Source: Paenibacillus tianmuensis (lineage in GTDB: Bacteria; Bacillota; Bacilli; Paenibacillales; NBRC-103111). From it: 64,000 nt of DNA. Below are positions 42,876 to 50,456 of the stretch, one piece after another; the first letter of the stretch is position 1, and every line of letters starts with the position of its first letter. The DNA lies in the NCBI RefSeq assembly GCF_900100345.1, contig NZ_FMTT01000032.1, positions 1-64,000 on the forward strand. The letters run 5' to 3'. The position numbers and the translations under genes were made by a program. Under the pieces are notes generated by a model. That model saw nothing but the letters and a program-made list of their open reading frames with translations, was not told where the DNA came from and searched no databases.

Positions 42876-44060
42876 ATGAATGAAGTCGTTATCGCGGCAG
42901 GGGTCCGCACGGCGGTCGGAGCCTTCGGCAAGTCGCTGCGGGATATGCCCGTCACCGAACTGGGACGTCAAGTGCTGACGGGCTTGATGGCGAAAACGGC
43001 GCTGCCGAAGGAAGAGGTGGGCGAAATTATTTTCGGCCACGGCTATGTGCACGGTGGGGGGCTCAATTCGGCGCGAATCAGCTCGCAGCAGGCGGGCTTC
43101 CCGCTGACGGTGCCGGGTCACGTCGTCATCAAAGCATGCGGCTCGGGCCTTAAGGCGATCACAAGCGCGGCGCTGGCGATTGCGGCGGGGCAAGAGGAAG
43201 CCGTCATTGCGGGCGGCGTGGAGAGCATGAGCAACGTGCCCTATTTGGTCCGAAACCGCTGGGGCACGAAGTTCGGCCATGTTGCAATGGAGGATGCGCT
43301 GCTCGCCGACGGGTTGATCTGCTCGCTTGGGAACGAGCATATGGGCATGACCGCGGAGCGATTAGCCGAACAGTACGGCATTTCACGGGAAGAGCAAGAC
43401 CGGTTTGCCTTCGAAAGCCACCAGAAGGCGGCTGACGCCGTCCGCAGCGGGCGGTTCAAGGACGAAATCGTACCGCTGGAGCTGCAGGAACGGCAAGGCG
43501 TCCGGCTCTTCGACAGGGACGAGTCGCTGCGGGAAGATATCGAGCTGGCGAAGCTCGTCAAGCTGCCCGCCGTCTTCAAACAAGACGGCACCATTACCGC
43601 AGGCAACGCTTGCCCGATGAACGACGGCGCAGCCGCCGTGCTGCTGCTGTCCCGGAGCAAAGCGGAGCGGGCGGGCATCCAGCCGCTGCTCAAGGTCAAA
43701 GCGTTCGCCAGCGCCGGAGTCGATCCGGGCGTGATGGGCATCGGGCCGGTGCCCGCCGTCCATAAGGCGCTGCACAAGGCCGGGCTGACGCTCGACGACA
43801 TCGGACTGATCGAGCTGAACGAGGCGTTCGCCGCACAAGCGCTGGCCGTGATCCGCGAGCTGAAGCTGAACCCGGAGCGGGTCAACGTCAACGGCGGCGC
43901 GATTGCGCTGGGGCATCCGGTAGGCGCGACCGGAGCGAAGCTGACCGTCACGCTAATGCACGAAATGCTGCGGTCTGGCGTGAAGTATGGCATGGTGACG
44001 CTGTGCATGGCCGGAGGCATGGGTATTGCGGTGATCTACGAGAACGTGAGTGAGGCGTAG
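42876..44060 (+). CDS. Thiolase (acetyl-CoA C-acyltransferase)
   Basis: The 394-residue thiolase has its nucleophilic Cys near residue 88 in VIKACGSGLKAI, the GHPVGATG motif near 349 and the second active-site Cys near 380 in VTLCMAGGMG. It cleaves 3-oxoacyl-CoA with CoA, or condenses two acetyl-CoA. The ATG at 42876 has AGGGAGG eight bases upstream. No thiolase belongs to the B. subtilis yod set I recall, so here it may complete the breakdown of the CoA-activated lysine-derived acid to acetyl-CoA. Chain length is not clear from sequence. Confidence 0.92.
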   Translation: MNEVVIAAGVRTAVGAFGKSLRDMPVTELGRQVLTGLMAKTALPKEEVGEIIFGHGYVHGGGLNSARISSQQAGFPLTVPGHVVIKACGSGLKAITSAALAIAAGQEEAVIAGGVESMSNVPYLVRNRWGTKFGHVAMEDALLADGLICSLGNEHMGMTAERLAEQYGISREEQDRFAFESHQKAADAVRSGRFKDEIVPLELQERQGVRLFDRDESLREDIELAKLVKLPAVFKQDGTITAGNACPMNDGAAAVLLLSRSKAERAGIQPLLKVKAFASAGVDPGVMGIGPVPAVHKALHKAGLTLDDIGLIELNEAFAAQALAVIRELKLNPERVNVNGGAIALGHPVGATGAKLTVTLMHEMLRSGVKYGMVTLCMAGGMGIAVIYENVSEA

Positions 44061-44077
44061 AAATAAGGAGGAGGAAC

Positions 44078-45355
44078 ATGTCAGAGCTCCAAGCACGGAT
44101 TAAGCAGTGGATGCGCACGAACAGCGAGGAAGGTATGGCCTTCCTGCAGCGGCTGGTGCAGGTGCCAAGCACGCAGGGCCATGAGGCGGCGGCGCAGGCT
44201 TTGGTCGCCGAAAAGCTGCGGCAGATGGGCTTAGAGGTGGACGTATGGGAGCTGGATGGGGAAGCTTTGAAGAAGCATCCGTACTTTTGCTCCTCGCGGC
44301 AGGATTTCGATAACTGCCCGAATGTGGTCGGCATTCTGCGCGGGTCCGGCGGCGGCAAGTCGATCATCCTGAACGGCCATATCGACGTCGTCCCGGAGGG
44401 AGAGCGCGAGCAGTGGTCGGACGATCCTTACAGCGGCGCGATCCGGGACGGCAGGATGTACGGCCGCGGCGTCACGGACATGAAAGGCGGCAACGTCTCC
44501 CTGCTGCTGGCGATCCAGACGATTCAAGGGCTGGGCCTCCGGCTGAAAGGCGACGTCATCTTTCAGAGCGTCGTCGAGGAGGAAAGCGGCGGGGCCGGTA
44601 CGCTCGCGACCGTGATGCGGGGCTACCAGGCCGATGCGGCGATCATCCCGGAGCCGACGAATATGCGTATTTTCCCGAAGCAGCAGGGTTCGATGTGGTT
44701 CCGGGTCCAAGTGAAAGGCCGGGCGGCGCACGGCGGTACCCGGTATGAGGGAGTCAGCGCCATCGAGAAAAGCATGCTCGTCATCCGCCACATTCAAGCG
44801 CTGGAGGAACGGCGCAACGCCCGGATCACCGATCCGCTGTATCAAAATACGCCGATTCCGATCCCGATTAACATCGGGGTTATCCAAGGCGGCAACTGGC
44901 CGTCCTCGGTTCCCGATCTCGTCCGCTTGGAAGGACGGATGGGTGTCTCGCCCGAGGAAACGATCGAGGAAGCGAAGCTGGAGATGGAGCAGTGGCTGGA
45001 GCGGCTTGCCGAGCAGGACCCGTGGTTCAAGGAGCACGCTCCCGTCTTGGAATGGTTCGGCGCCCGTTGGATTCCCGGGTCGATGGACATGGAGCATGAG
45101 CTGATGCACACCTTGGCGGAGCAGTACTGCAAGGTCGCAGGAGCGGAGCCGGTGATCGAAGCGTCCCCGTGGGGAACCGACGGCGGCCTGCTGACCCAAG
45201 CAGGCAAGACGCCTGCTATCGTGTTCGGGCCGGGGGTTACGGAGGTCGCTCATTATCCCAACGAATATATCGAACTGGACAAAGTGACGGAAGCGGCGGA
45301 AATCATTGCTTTGACACTCATTCAGTGGTGCGGACTGGACGAAACGAACGGTTAA
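44078..45355 (+). CDS. M20 (ArgE/DapE-type) deacylase, YodQ-like
   Basis: The 425-residue metallohydrolase has the M20 metal motifs: LNGHIDVVPEG (His/Asp near residue 92), the bridging region GRGVTDMKGG near 130, the catalytic Glu pair VVEEESGGAG near 167 and the C-terminal His in VAHYPNEY. M20 members of this type remove N-acyl groups from amino acids. In the Bacillus kam locus yodQ accompanies the acetyltransferase yodP, so this enzyme could release the acetyl group from N-acetyl-beta-lysine or from a later intermediate. GGAGGAGG precedes the ATG, 17 bases after thiolase. Confidence 0.88.
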   Translation: MSELQARIKQWMRTNSEEGMAFLQRLVQVPSTQGHEAAAQALVAEKLRQMGLEVDVWELDGEALKKHPYFCSSRQDFDNCPNVVGILRGSGGGKSIILNGHIDVVPEGEREQWSDDPYSGAIRDGRMYGRGVTDMKGGNVSLLLAIQTIQGLGLRLKGDVIFQSVVEEESGGAGTLATVMRGYQADAAIIPEPTNMRIFPKQQGSMWFRVQVKGRAAHGGTRYEGVSAIEKSMLVIRHIQALEERRNARITDPLYQNTPIPIPINIGVIQGGNWPSSVPDLVRLEGRMGVSPEETIEEAKLEMEQWLERLAEQDPWFKEHAPVLEWFGARWIPGSMDMEHELMHTLAEQYCKVAGAEPVIEASPWGTDGGLLTQAGKTPAIVFGPGVTEVAHYPNEYIELDKVTEAAEIIALTLIQWCGLDETNG

Positions 45356-45434
45356 ACCGGCGTTTTTTTACGGTAAGGTAAGGTAAGGGACCTCATCACT
45401 CATATGTATTTTAAGCCGAAAGGGGAACAAACCA

Positions 45435-46805
45435 ATGACAGCCCAACGAAAATTCGTATCGGTTGCTGCCGAATTGCCGGGAGCGAAGACAAAAGCGCTT
45501 TTGGAGCGGAGACAGCAAACGGTATCCAAGGGAGTAGGTAACAACCATCCTTTGTTTGTCGAGAGAGCGCAGGGGGCGCTGCTGTACGATGTGGATGGCA
45601 ACGTGTTCCTGGACTTCGTCGGCGCGATCGGCACCATCAACGTGGGCCACAGCCCGGCCGAGGTCGTAGACGCCATCAAGGCGCAGGCGGAAAAATACAT
45701 TCATACGTGCTTCCATGTCGGAATGTATGAGCCATATGTGGCGTTGGCGGAAAAGCTCGCCGAGATCACCCCAGGCGATTTTGCGAAAAAAACCGTGCTC
45801 TTGAACAGCGGCGCGGAGGCGGTTGAGAACGCCGTGAAGATCGCGCGGAAATATACAGGCAGAACGGGCATTGTCTCGTTCACTCGCGGCTTTCACGGCC
45901 GGACCCTGCTCGGCATGTCCTTGACCAGCAAAGTGAAGCCGTACAAATACCAAATGGGGCCGTATGCCCCGGCGATTTATAAAGCGCCTTTTCCGTATCC
46001 GTACCAACGTCCCGCGTCGATGACCGAAGAAGAGTACGGGGACTTTTGCCTGAAGCAGTTCGAGGACTTCCTGCTGACCGAGGTCGCCCCGGAAGAGCTG
46101 GCGGCGGTCATTATGGAGCCGGTGCAGGGCGAGGGAGGCTTCATCGTTCCGCCGAAATCGTTCGTGCAGGGCGTCTTTCAGATTTGCAAGAAGCATGGTA
46201 TTTTGTTTATTGCCGATGAAATTCAGACCGGCTTCGGGCGAACTGGAGAAATGTTCGCTTCGACGTTGTTCGAGATCGAGCCGGATCTTATCACGCTTTC
46301 CAAATCGATCGCCGCAGGTCTTCCGATCAGCGCCGTTGTCGGCAAAGCGGAGATTATGGACGCCCCGAACCCGGGCGAAATCGGCGGAACCTACGGCGGC
46401 AGCCCGCTCGGTTGCGCGTCGGCATTGGCGGTCATCGAGATGATGCAGCGTGAAGACCTGCCGGGAAAATCGCGGGTCATCGGCGAGACGATTCGCAATC
46501 ATTTCCACAAGCTGCAGGATGAGTTTAAAATCATCGGAGACATTCGCGGCTTAGGCGCGATGTGCGCTGTGGAGTTTGTCGATCCGGCGAACGGCAAGCC
46601 GGTAAAAGAGTTCGTTGCAGCTTTGCTGCAAGCTTGTTACCGAAAAGGAGTGGTCCTGCTCGGCGCAGGAGTTCACAGCAATATTGTCCGTTTCTTGACC
46701 CCGCTGGTCATCACGGAGGAGCAACTGCAAGAAGGGCTCGACATTATCAGCGAAGCTATGGCGGAGCTGAGTGCCGTATCGGCTGGCGCGGGCAAGGCGG
46801 ACTGA
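45435..46805 (+). CDS. Class III aminotransferase (GabT-like)
   Basis: The 456-residue PLP enzyme is of the 4-aminobutyrate aminotransferase type: NSGAEAVENAVKIARKYTGR (about residues 121-140), the adjacent FTRGFHGRTLLGM, IADEIQTGFGRTG (about 256-268) and the PLP lysine in TLSKSIAAGLP near 288. It should convert an omega-amino acid plus 2-oxoglutarate into a semialdehyde plus glutamate. It is followed 30 bases later by an aldehyde dehydrogenase gene, the standard GABA-type pair. Its 79-base spacing from the deacylase gene and a weak hairpin there leave room for separate control. Confidence 0.9.
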   Translation: MTAQRKFVSVAAELPGAKTKALLERRQQTVSKGVGNNHPLFVERAQGALLYDVDGNVFLDFVGAIGTINVGHSPAEVVDAIKAQAEKYIHTCFHVGMYEPYVALAEKLAEITPGDFAKKTVLLNSGAEAVENAVKIARKYTGRTGIVSFTRGFHGRTLLGMSLTSKVKPYKYQMGPYAPAIYKAPFPYPYQRPASMTEEEYGDFCLKQFEDFLLTEVAPEELAAVIMEPVQGEGGFIVPPKSFVQGVFQICKKHGILFIADEIQTGFGRTGEMFASTLFEIEPDLITLSKSIAAGLPISAVVGKAEIMDAPNPGEIGGTYGGSPLGCASALAVIEMMQREDLPGKSRVIGETIRNHFHKLQDEFKIIGDIRGLGAMCAVEFVDPANGKPVKEFVAALLQACYRKGVVLLGAGVHSNIVRFLTPLVITEEQLQEGLDIISEAMAELSAVSAGAGKAD

Positions 46806-46835
46806 TCGTATCGCATAAGGAGGCGGATTCACTTC

Positions 46836-48260
46836 ATGAAAAAGCATGCATTCATCGACGGAACCTGGGTTGAAACGAAAAACTACACCCCGCTGCACTC
46901 GCCGTACTCCAAAGAGAAGTTAGCCGAAATCGCTTCGGCCGACCTCGCGGAGACCGAGCTGGCGATCGAAGCAGCAGTCCGCTGCAAGTCGGTCATGCGA
47001 AGCATGCCAGCCCACCAACGGGCTCGCATTCTGGAAACCGTGTCCCACCTGCTGGAACAGCGCCGCGAAGAAGCGGCCCGCCTCATCGCGCTGGAAGCCG
47101 CTAAGCCGATCAAAGCCGCTTTGATCGAGGTGGACCGCACGATCCAGACGTATAAGCTGGCCGGCGAGGAAGCGAAACGGATTCACGGCGAAACCTTGGC
47201 GATGGACGCCGTTCCCGGAGGAGAAGGGCGTTTCGCTTATACCGTAAGAGAGCCGCTGGGCGTGGTCGGGGCGGTCACTCCGTTCAATTTCCCGATGAAT
47301 CTGGTCGCCCACAAGCTGGGCCCGGCGATTGCCGCGGGCAATACGGTCGTCCTGAAGCCTGCGGGCCAGACGCCGTTATCCGCGTTCTTCATCGCGGAGC
47401 TGTTTATGGAAGCCGGGCTTCCCGCCGGCGCTCTGAACGTCGTCACCGGCGCCGGCAGAGTCATCGGCGATAAAATCGTCGAGGACCCCCGCGTCGATGT
47501 CATTACGTTCACGGGAAGCCCGTCTGTCGGCAAGAGCATCCGCGCGAAAGCCGGATTGAAGCGGGTCACGCTGGAACTGGGCTCCAACTCCGCGGTTATC
47601 GTGGACAGCGACGCCCGGATCGATTCCATTATTGCACGCTGTGTCACAGGCGCTTTCTCGTTCCAGGGCCAAGTCTGCATCTCCTTGCAGCGGGTGTACG
47701 TGCTGGAGGACAGGTATGACGAATTTGTCGAGAAATTCGTCGCAGCTGCCAAGCAGCTCAAGCTTGGAGACCCGCTGGATGCCGAGACGGACTTGTCCGC
47801 GATGATCTCCGAACGCGAAACGGAGCGGGCCGTGGCATGGATTAAGGAAGCCGAGCAGCAGGGAGCAACTGTTGCAACGGGGGGAACGATGGAAGGCGGG
47901 ATTCTCTCGCCGACGGTGCTGCTGAACGTCTCTCCTGACGCGCAAGTGTCCTGCAAGGAAGTGTTCGCCCCGATTGTGCTGATCAATAAGGTCCGCTCGG
48001 TGGAAGAAGCGGTAGACTGGGTCAACCATTCCGTCTACGGGCTTCAGGCCGGGATTTATACCGATAACCTGCACACGGCCATGAACGCGATCGATAAGCT
48101 GCATGTCGGTGGCGTCATGATCAACGACATTCCGACCTTTCGGCTCGATCACATGCCCTACGGCGGCGTGAAAGAAAGCGGCGTCGGACGCGAAGGCGTC
48201 AAGTATGCGGTGGAGGAATTGACAGAGCTGAAGCTGGTGGTGTTTAACCGGAGTCGGTAA
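46836..48260 (+). CDS. NAD(P)-dependent aldehyde dehydrogenase
   Basis: The 474-residue enzyme has the family landmarks: PFNFPMNLVAHKLGPAIAAG (about residues 149-168), the Rossmann segment FTGSPSVGKSI near 225, the general base Glu in LELGSNSA near 247 and the catalytic Cys in FQGQVCISLQ near 281. It oxidises an aldehyde, probably the semialdehyde made by the preceding aminotransferase, to an acid that can be CoA-activated. The ribosome site AAGGAGG precedes the ATG. It is the last gene before the AT-rich island, and a long hairpin follows at 48321. Confidence 0.9.
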   Translation: MKKHAFIDGTWVETKNYTPLHSPYSKEKLAEIASADLAETELAIEAAVRCKSVMRSMPAHQRARILETVSHLLEQRREEAARLIALEAAKPIKAALIEVDRTIQTYKLAGEEAKRIHGETLAMDAVPGGEGRFAYTVREPLGVVGAVTPFNFPMNLVAHKLGPAIAAGNTVVLKPAGQTPLSAFFIAELFMEAGLPAGALNVVTGAGRVIGDKIVEDPRVDVITFTGSPSVGKSIRAKAGLKRVTLELGSNSAVIVDSDARIDSIIARCVTGAFSFQGQVCISLQRVYVLEDRYDEFVEKFVAAAKQLKLGDPLDAETDLSAMISERETERAVAWIKEAEQQGATVATGGTMEGGILSPTVLLNVSPDAQVSCKEVFAPIVLINKVRSVEEAVDWVNHSVYGLQAGIYTDNLHTAMNAIDKLHVGGVMINDIPTFRLDHMPYGGVKESGVGREGVKYAVEELTELKLVVFNRSR

Positions 48261-48320
48261 GGTGGGAAGGAACTAATCAAGATTGCTGTCGATTTGCATC
48301 TGCAAGGAATTGTGTATCCT

Positions 48321-48373
48321 GAGGACGCTACTGATTAGGCTGAAACGCCTATGAGTAGTGTCCTCTTTAGTTA
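48321..48373 (+). terminator. Long hairpin ending the catabolic operon at the island border
   Basis: GAGGACGCTACT (48321-48332) pairs with AGTAGTGTCCTC (48354-48365; one G-T pair), with an inner AGGC/GCCT stem, and TTTAGTTATTTT follows. It lies where base composition changes from the GC-rich operon to the AT-rich island. The remaining 48374-48636 stretch holds only a doubtful 50-codon frame ending at 48555, without a usable start site, possibly a gene remnant. Confidence 0.6.
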
Positions 48374-48636
48374 TTTTCAAAAGGAGTTGTCAGATCGGGA
48401 AGTTTTTTGAGGAAAGATTTCTTTCATTATTCGTAGAATTATCTTTAACACAGCTTAACCAAGTTGAATATGCCACTCTGATAAGTGAAAAATATTATAT
48501 TTTACACTTATATTGGGATTCCGATTTTTTCTATGATTTCATAAACTTATTTTAAGTTGATTTTACTAAACATGAACATAAAAAACACTATCGGGTCTAG
48601 GGTTAGAAAAAAGATTGAAAAAAGAGGTGATACGAT

Positions 48637-48840
48637 ATGAACGGATCAAAAATCCGATGGCTACTCCCGGATGACGAATACATTGAAAATCAGGTTAGCA
48701 ATATAGTAGAGTTTTTGCCGCTTCTTCAAATGGTAAATGCCGTCTCGTACAAAGCCTTGAGCTACAAAGTCGCTCATATTGAATTGATTCTTGACGACGA
48801 AATGTACATTTCCGTCGTTCTTGAAGGAGCGGCGAAATAG
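48637..48840 (+). CDS. Small hypothetical protein at the left side of the defence island
   Basis: The 67-residue protein is acidic and mixed alpha/beta (WLLPDDEYIENQV, IELILDDEMYISVVLEGAAK) and has no signal or membrane helix. I do not recognise a family. AGAGGTG eleven bases before the ATG supports translation. It converges on the XRE regulator gene 36 bases downstream. Confidence 0.6.
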   Translation: MNGSKIRWLLPDDEYIENQVSNIVEFLPLLQMVNAVSYKALSYKVAHIELILDDEMYISVVLEGAAK

Positions 48841-48875
48841 GATTATCTATAAAAGATAAGGTTAAAACGAAGCGA

Positions 48876-49232
48876 TTATTTGTTTGACTTGTTATCATAG
48901 CGCTCGAAAATTTCAAGTAGAACATTCCTTGCCATGTCCAGATCTCGCGAATCACGATTTTTCAATATAGTTAGAATCTCTTTAATCCGGGATTCGTTTT
49001 CTGTAAGGTCTTCATACTCCCGAACGTATGAAAAAAGTTGATGTACGCCAACATTCAGAGCTTTTGCTATTTTTTCGAGATTGATCAATGAAATATTTCT
49101 CTCTGCTCTCTCCACGAATCCAATGTAACTAGGATTAAACCCGGATTTTTCAGCCAGAGCTTCTTGAGATAACCCTCTCGATTTTCGAATATCTCTGATC
49201 CTTGTGCCGACCAACTTGAGAATTTCCGACAT
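48876..49232 (-). CDS. XRE-family helix-turn-helix regulator
   Basis: The 118-residue protein has an N-terminal lambda-Cro/XRE domain (about 5-65): RIRDIRKSRGLSQEALAEKS, then GFNPSYIGFVERAERNISLI and KIAKALNVGVHQL. The tail is helical and charged (about 75-118), as in SinR-like regulators that dimerise through the C-terminus. It is divergent from the HEPN-like gene. Two perfect palindromes in between (49245-49255 and 49316-49327) are likely operators. The start has AGAGGTG upstream on the minus strand. It may control the island. Confidence 0.88.
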   Translation of the reverse strand: MSEILKLVGTRIRDIRKSRGLSQEALAEKSGFNPSYIGFVERAERNISLINLEKIAKALNVGVHQLFSYVREYEDLTENESRIKEILTILKNRDSRDLDMARNVLLEIFERYDNKSNK

Positions 49233-49244
49233 CTCTACACCTCT

Positions 49245-49327
49245 TTCTACTAGAAGTGTAGGTAAATTTTGTTCAAGAAATAACTCATCGTTAGTAAGTA
49301 ATCTGAATATAAAACTACTATATAGTA
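49245..49327. promoter_or_regulatory. Palindromic operator sites between the XRE and HEPN-like genes
   Basis: TTCTACTAGAA (49245-49255) overlaps the XRE ribosome-site region. TACTATATAGTA (49316-49327) covers the -35 position of a promoter whose -10 is TATAAT at 49339-49344. Both sites share CTACTA/TAGTA-like halves, as expected for one XRE dimer. Confidence 0.5.
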
Positions 49328-49452
49328 AGATTTCGGTGTATAATGACTCCGAGTGATTGGAATTTATTGTTTGTTTGAGGGGCGGAGCTCGAAAGTGAGG
49401 TATTTTGGTTAGGAAATCCTTTGTTGGATGTCTGCCAGGAGGGGATCAGAAG

Positions 49453-49926
49453 TTGGCTCTAAATAATCTATTTGGCTGGTCGAATCTATCCAGCATGCAT
49501 AACCATCCATTTTATTTGTCGTCAAGTTTGCAATACTGGCATGAAAAATCCCAAAGACACATGGAGATGGCTGTGGCATTCCTACACCATGGAATGTACG
49601 AGGAGTGTTTCTCTTTTGTTGGTATGGCAGTGGAAGCTATGCTCAGAGCGTTCTATATTGAGATTAACGGCCAACTTGTACATGCTCAGCCTTCATACGA
49701 AATCTTAATAAAAACGCTCCGGTCATACGGCGAGGTGGATTTGGATACGGAGCTATTTTTATATTCTATCCTTGAGCTTGCCAGTCATTACAATAGCTTC
49801 ATCACAAGTCCGCCGACCGAGGAATGTGTACGAAAGCTTTTACTTAGAATCGATAAAATTTTGCACTATCTATCGGTAAAGATAGGGGACGATCCTAAAT
49901 GGTCATATCATCGTATTTTGACTTAA
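49453..49926 (+). CDS. HEPN-like hypothetical protein
   Basis: The 157-residue all-helical protein has a pattern like HEPN domains: FLHHGMYEECFSFVGMAVEA followed by an LRAFYIEIN helix and later LELASHYNSF. I do not see the RxxxxH ribonuclease motif, so it may be a non-nuclease HEPN or only superficially similar. The TTG at 49453 has AGGAGGGG eight bases upstream and is my preferred start; a weaker TTG lies at 49405. It is divergent from the XRE regulator and carries that regulator's probable operator in its promoter. Confidence 0.6.
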   Translation: MALNNLFGWSNLSSMHNHPFYLSSSLQYWHEKSQRHMEMAVAFLHHGMYEECFSFVGMAVEAMLRAFYIEINGQLVHAQPSYEILIKTLRSYGEVDLDTELFLYSILELASHYNSFITSPPTEECVRKLLLRIDKILHYLSVKIGDDPKWSYHRILT

Positions 49927-49961
49927 ACTTCGAGAAGAAGCGGAATCTTGTGAAGACCATG

Positions 49962-50293
49962 CTAATCCTCCCTATCCTCCAAGATCTGATCAATGATTAA
50001 TAAGTGTTGTGTAATCCGCTTCTTCCGATAATGCTTGCACCAATTCTGTACGATAGATAACAAAAACAAAGAAGTGACAATAACAGTGATTGGAGCAAAA
50101 GACCCAAAAATCGATGAAAATAATTCATTAATGCTGCTTTCATCAGATGACGTGGTAGATCCACTTGATTCCAACTCTTCGTGTGCTGCGCAATCGGACC
50201 TTCTAGACGTGACTTGAACATCTCTAATAGAATGGCTTCAATCGTTACGAATAAACAATCGATAATGATTACAATCAGTGTAGTTTGACCCAT
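49962..50293 (-). pseudogene. Small membrane protein, probably frameshifted
   Basis: From ATG 50293 (GGAGGT five bases upstream) a frame starts with a membrane helix, MGQTTLIVIIIDCLFVTIEA, and runs to 49997. Another frame, ending at 49962, has a more natural second half: a charged Ser/Glu linker, the helix FAPITVIVTSLFLLSIVQNW and a basic tail. Joining the two by a one-base shift near 50200 would give a two-helix protein of about 110 residues. It could be a broken gene, a sequencing error or two overlapping small genes. No function is recognised. Confidence 0.45.
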
Positions 50294-50405
50294 GGTTGAC
50301 CTCCGAAAATGGAAGAAGATACATACACTATACGATATAAAGGACTTTGGTTCTAATAATTTTGCATAGATACAGGAAAATGTAAATATCTGTCGAATGT
50401 ATCTG

Positions 50406-50430
50406 AAGAGCGGAAAAACCGCTCTTTTTT
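50406..50430 (+). terminator. Terminator-like hairpin in the leader of the McrB-like gene
   Basis: AAGAGCGG (50406-50413) and CCGCTCTT (50419-50426) form a perfect 8-bp stem on an AAAAA loop, with a T-run behind. It ends 14 bases before the ribosome site of the McrB-like gene. GATACAG just upstream (50374-50380) can pair with CTGT or GTATC near 50390-50402, so an alternative fold is possible. Confidence 0.65.
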
Positions 50431-50456
50431 CTATATCCTCTTATGGAGGCGTCATC

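Noticed and set aside
45350-45371. Terminator between the deacylase and GabT-like genes
   Set aside because: The stem CGGT/ACCG is only 4 bp with a 3-nt loop; the T-run alone is not sufficient support.
48358-48555. Small protein gene after the aldehyde dehydrogenase
   Set aside because: There is no start codon at a proper distance from the AAAAGGAG at 48379, and it begins inside the terminator hairpin. It is at best a gene remnant.
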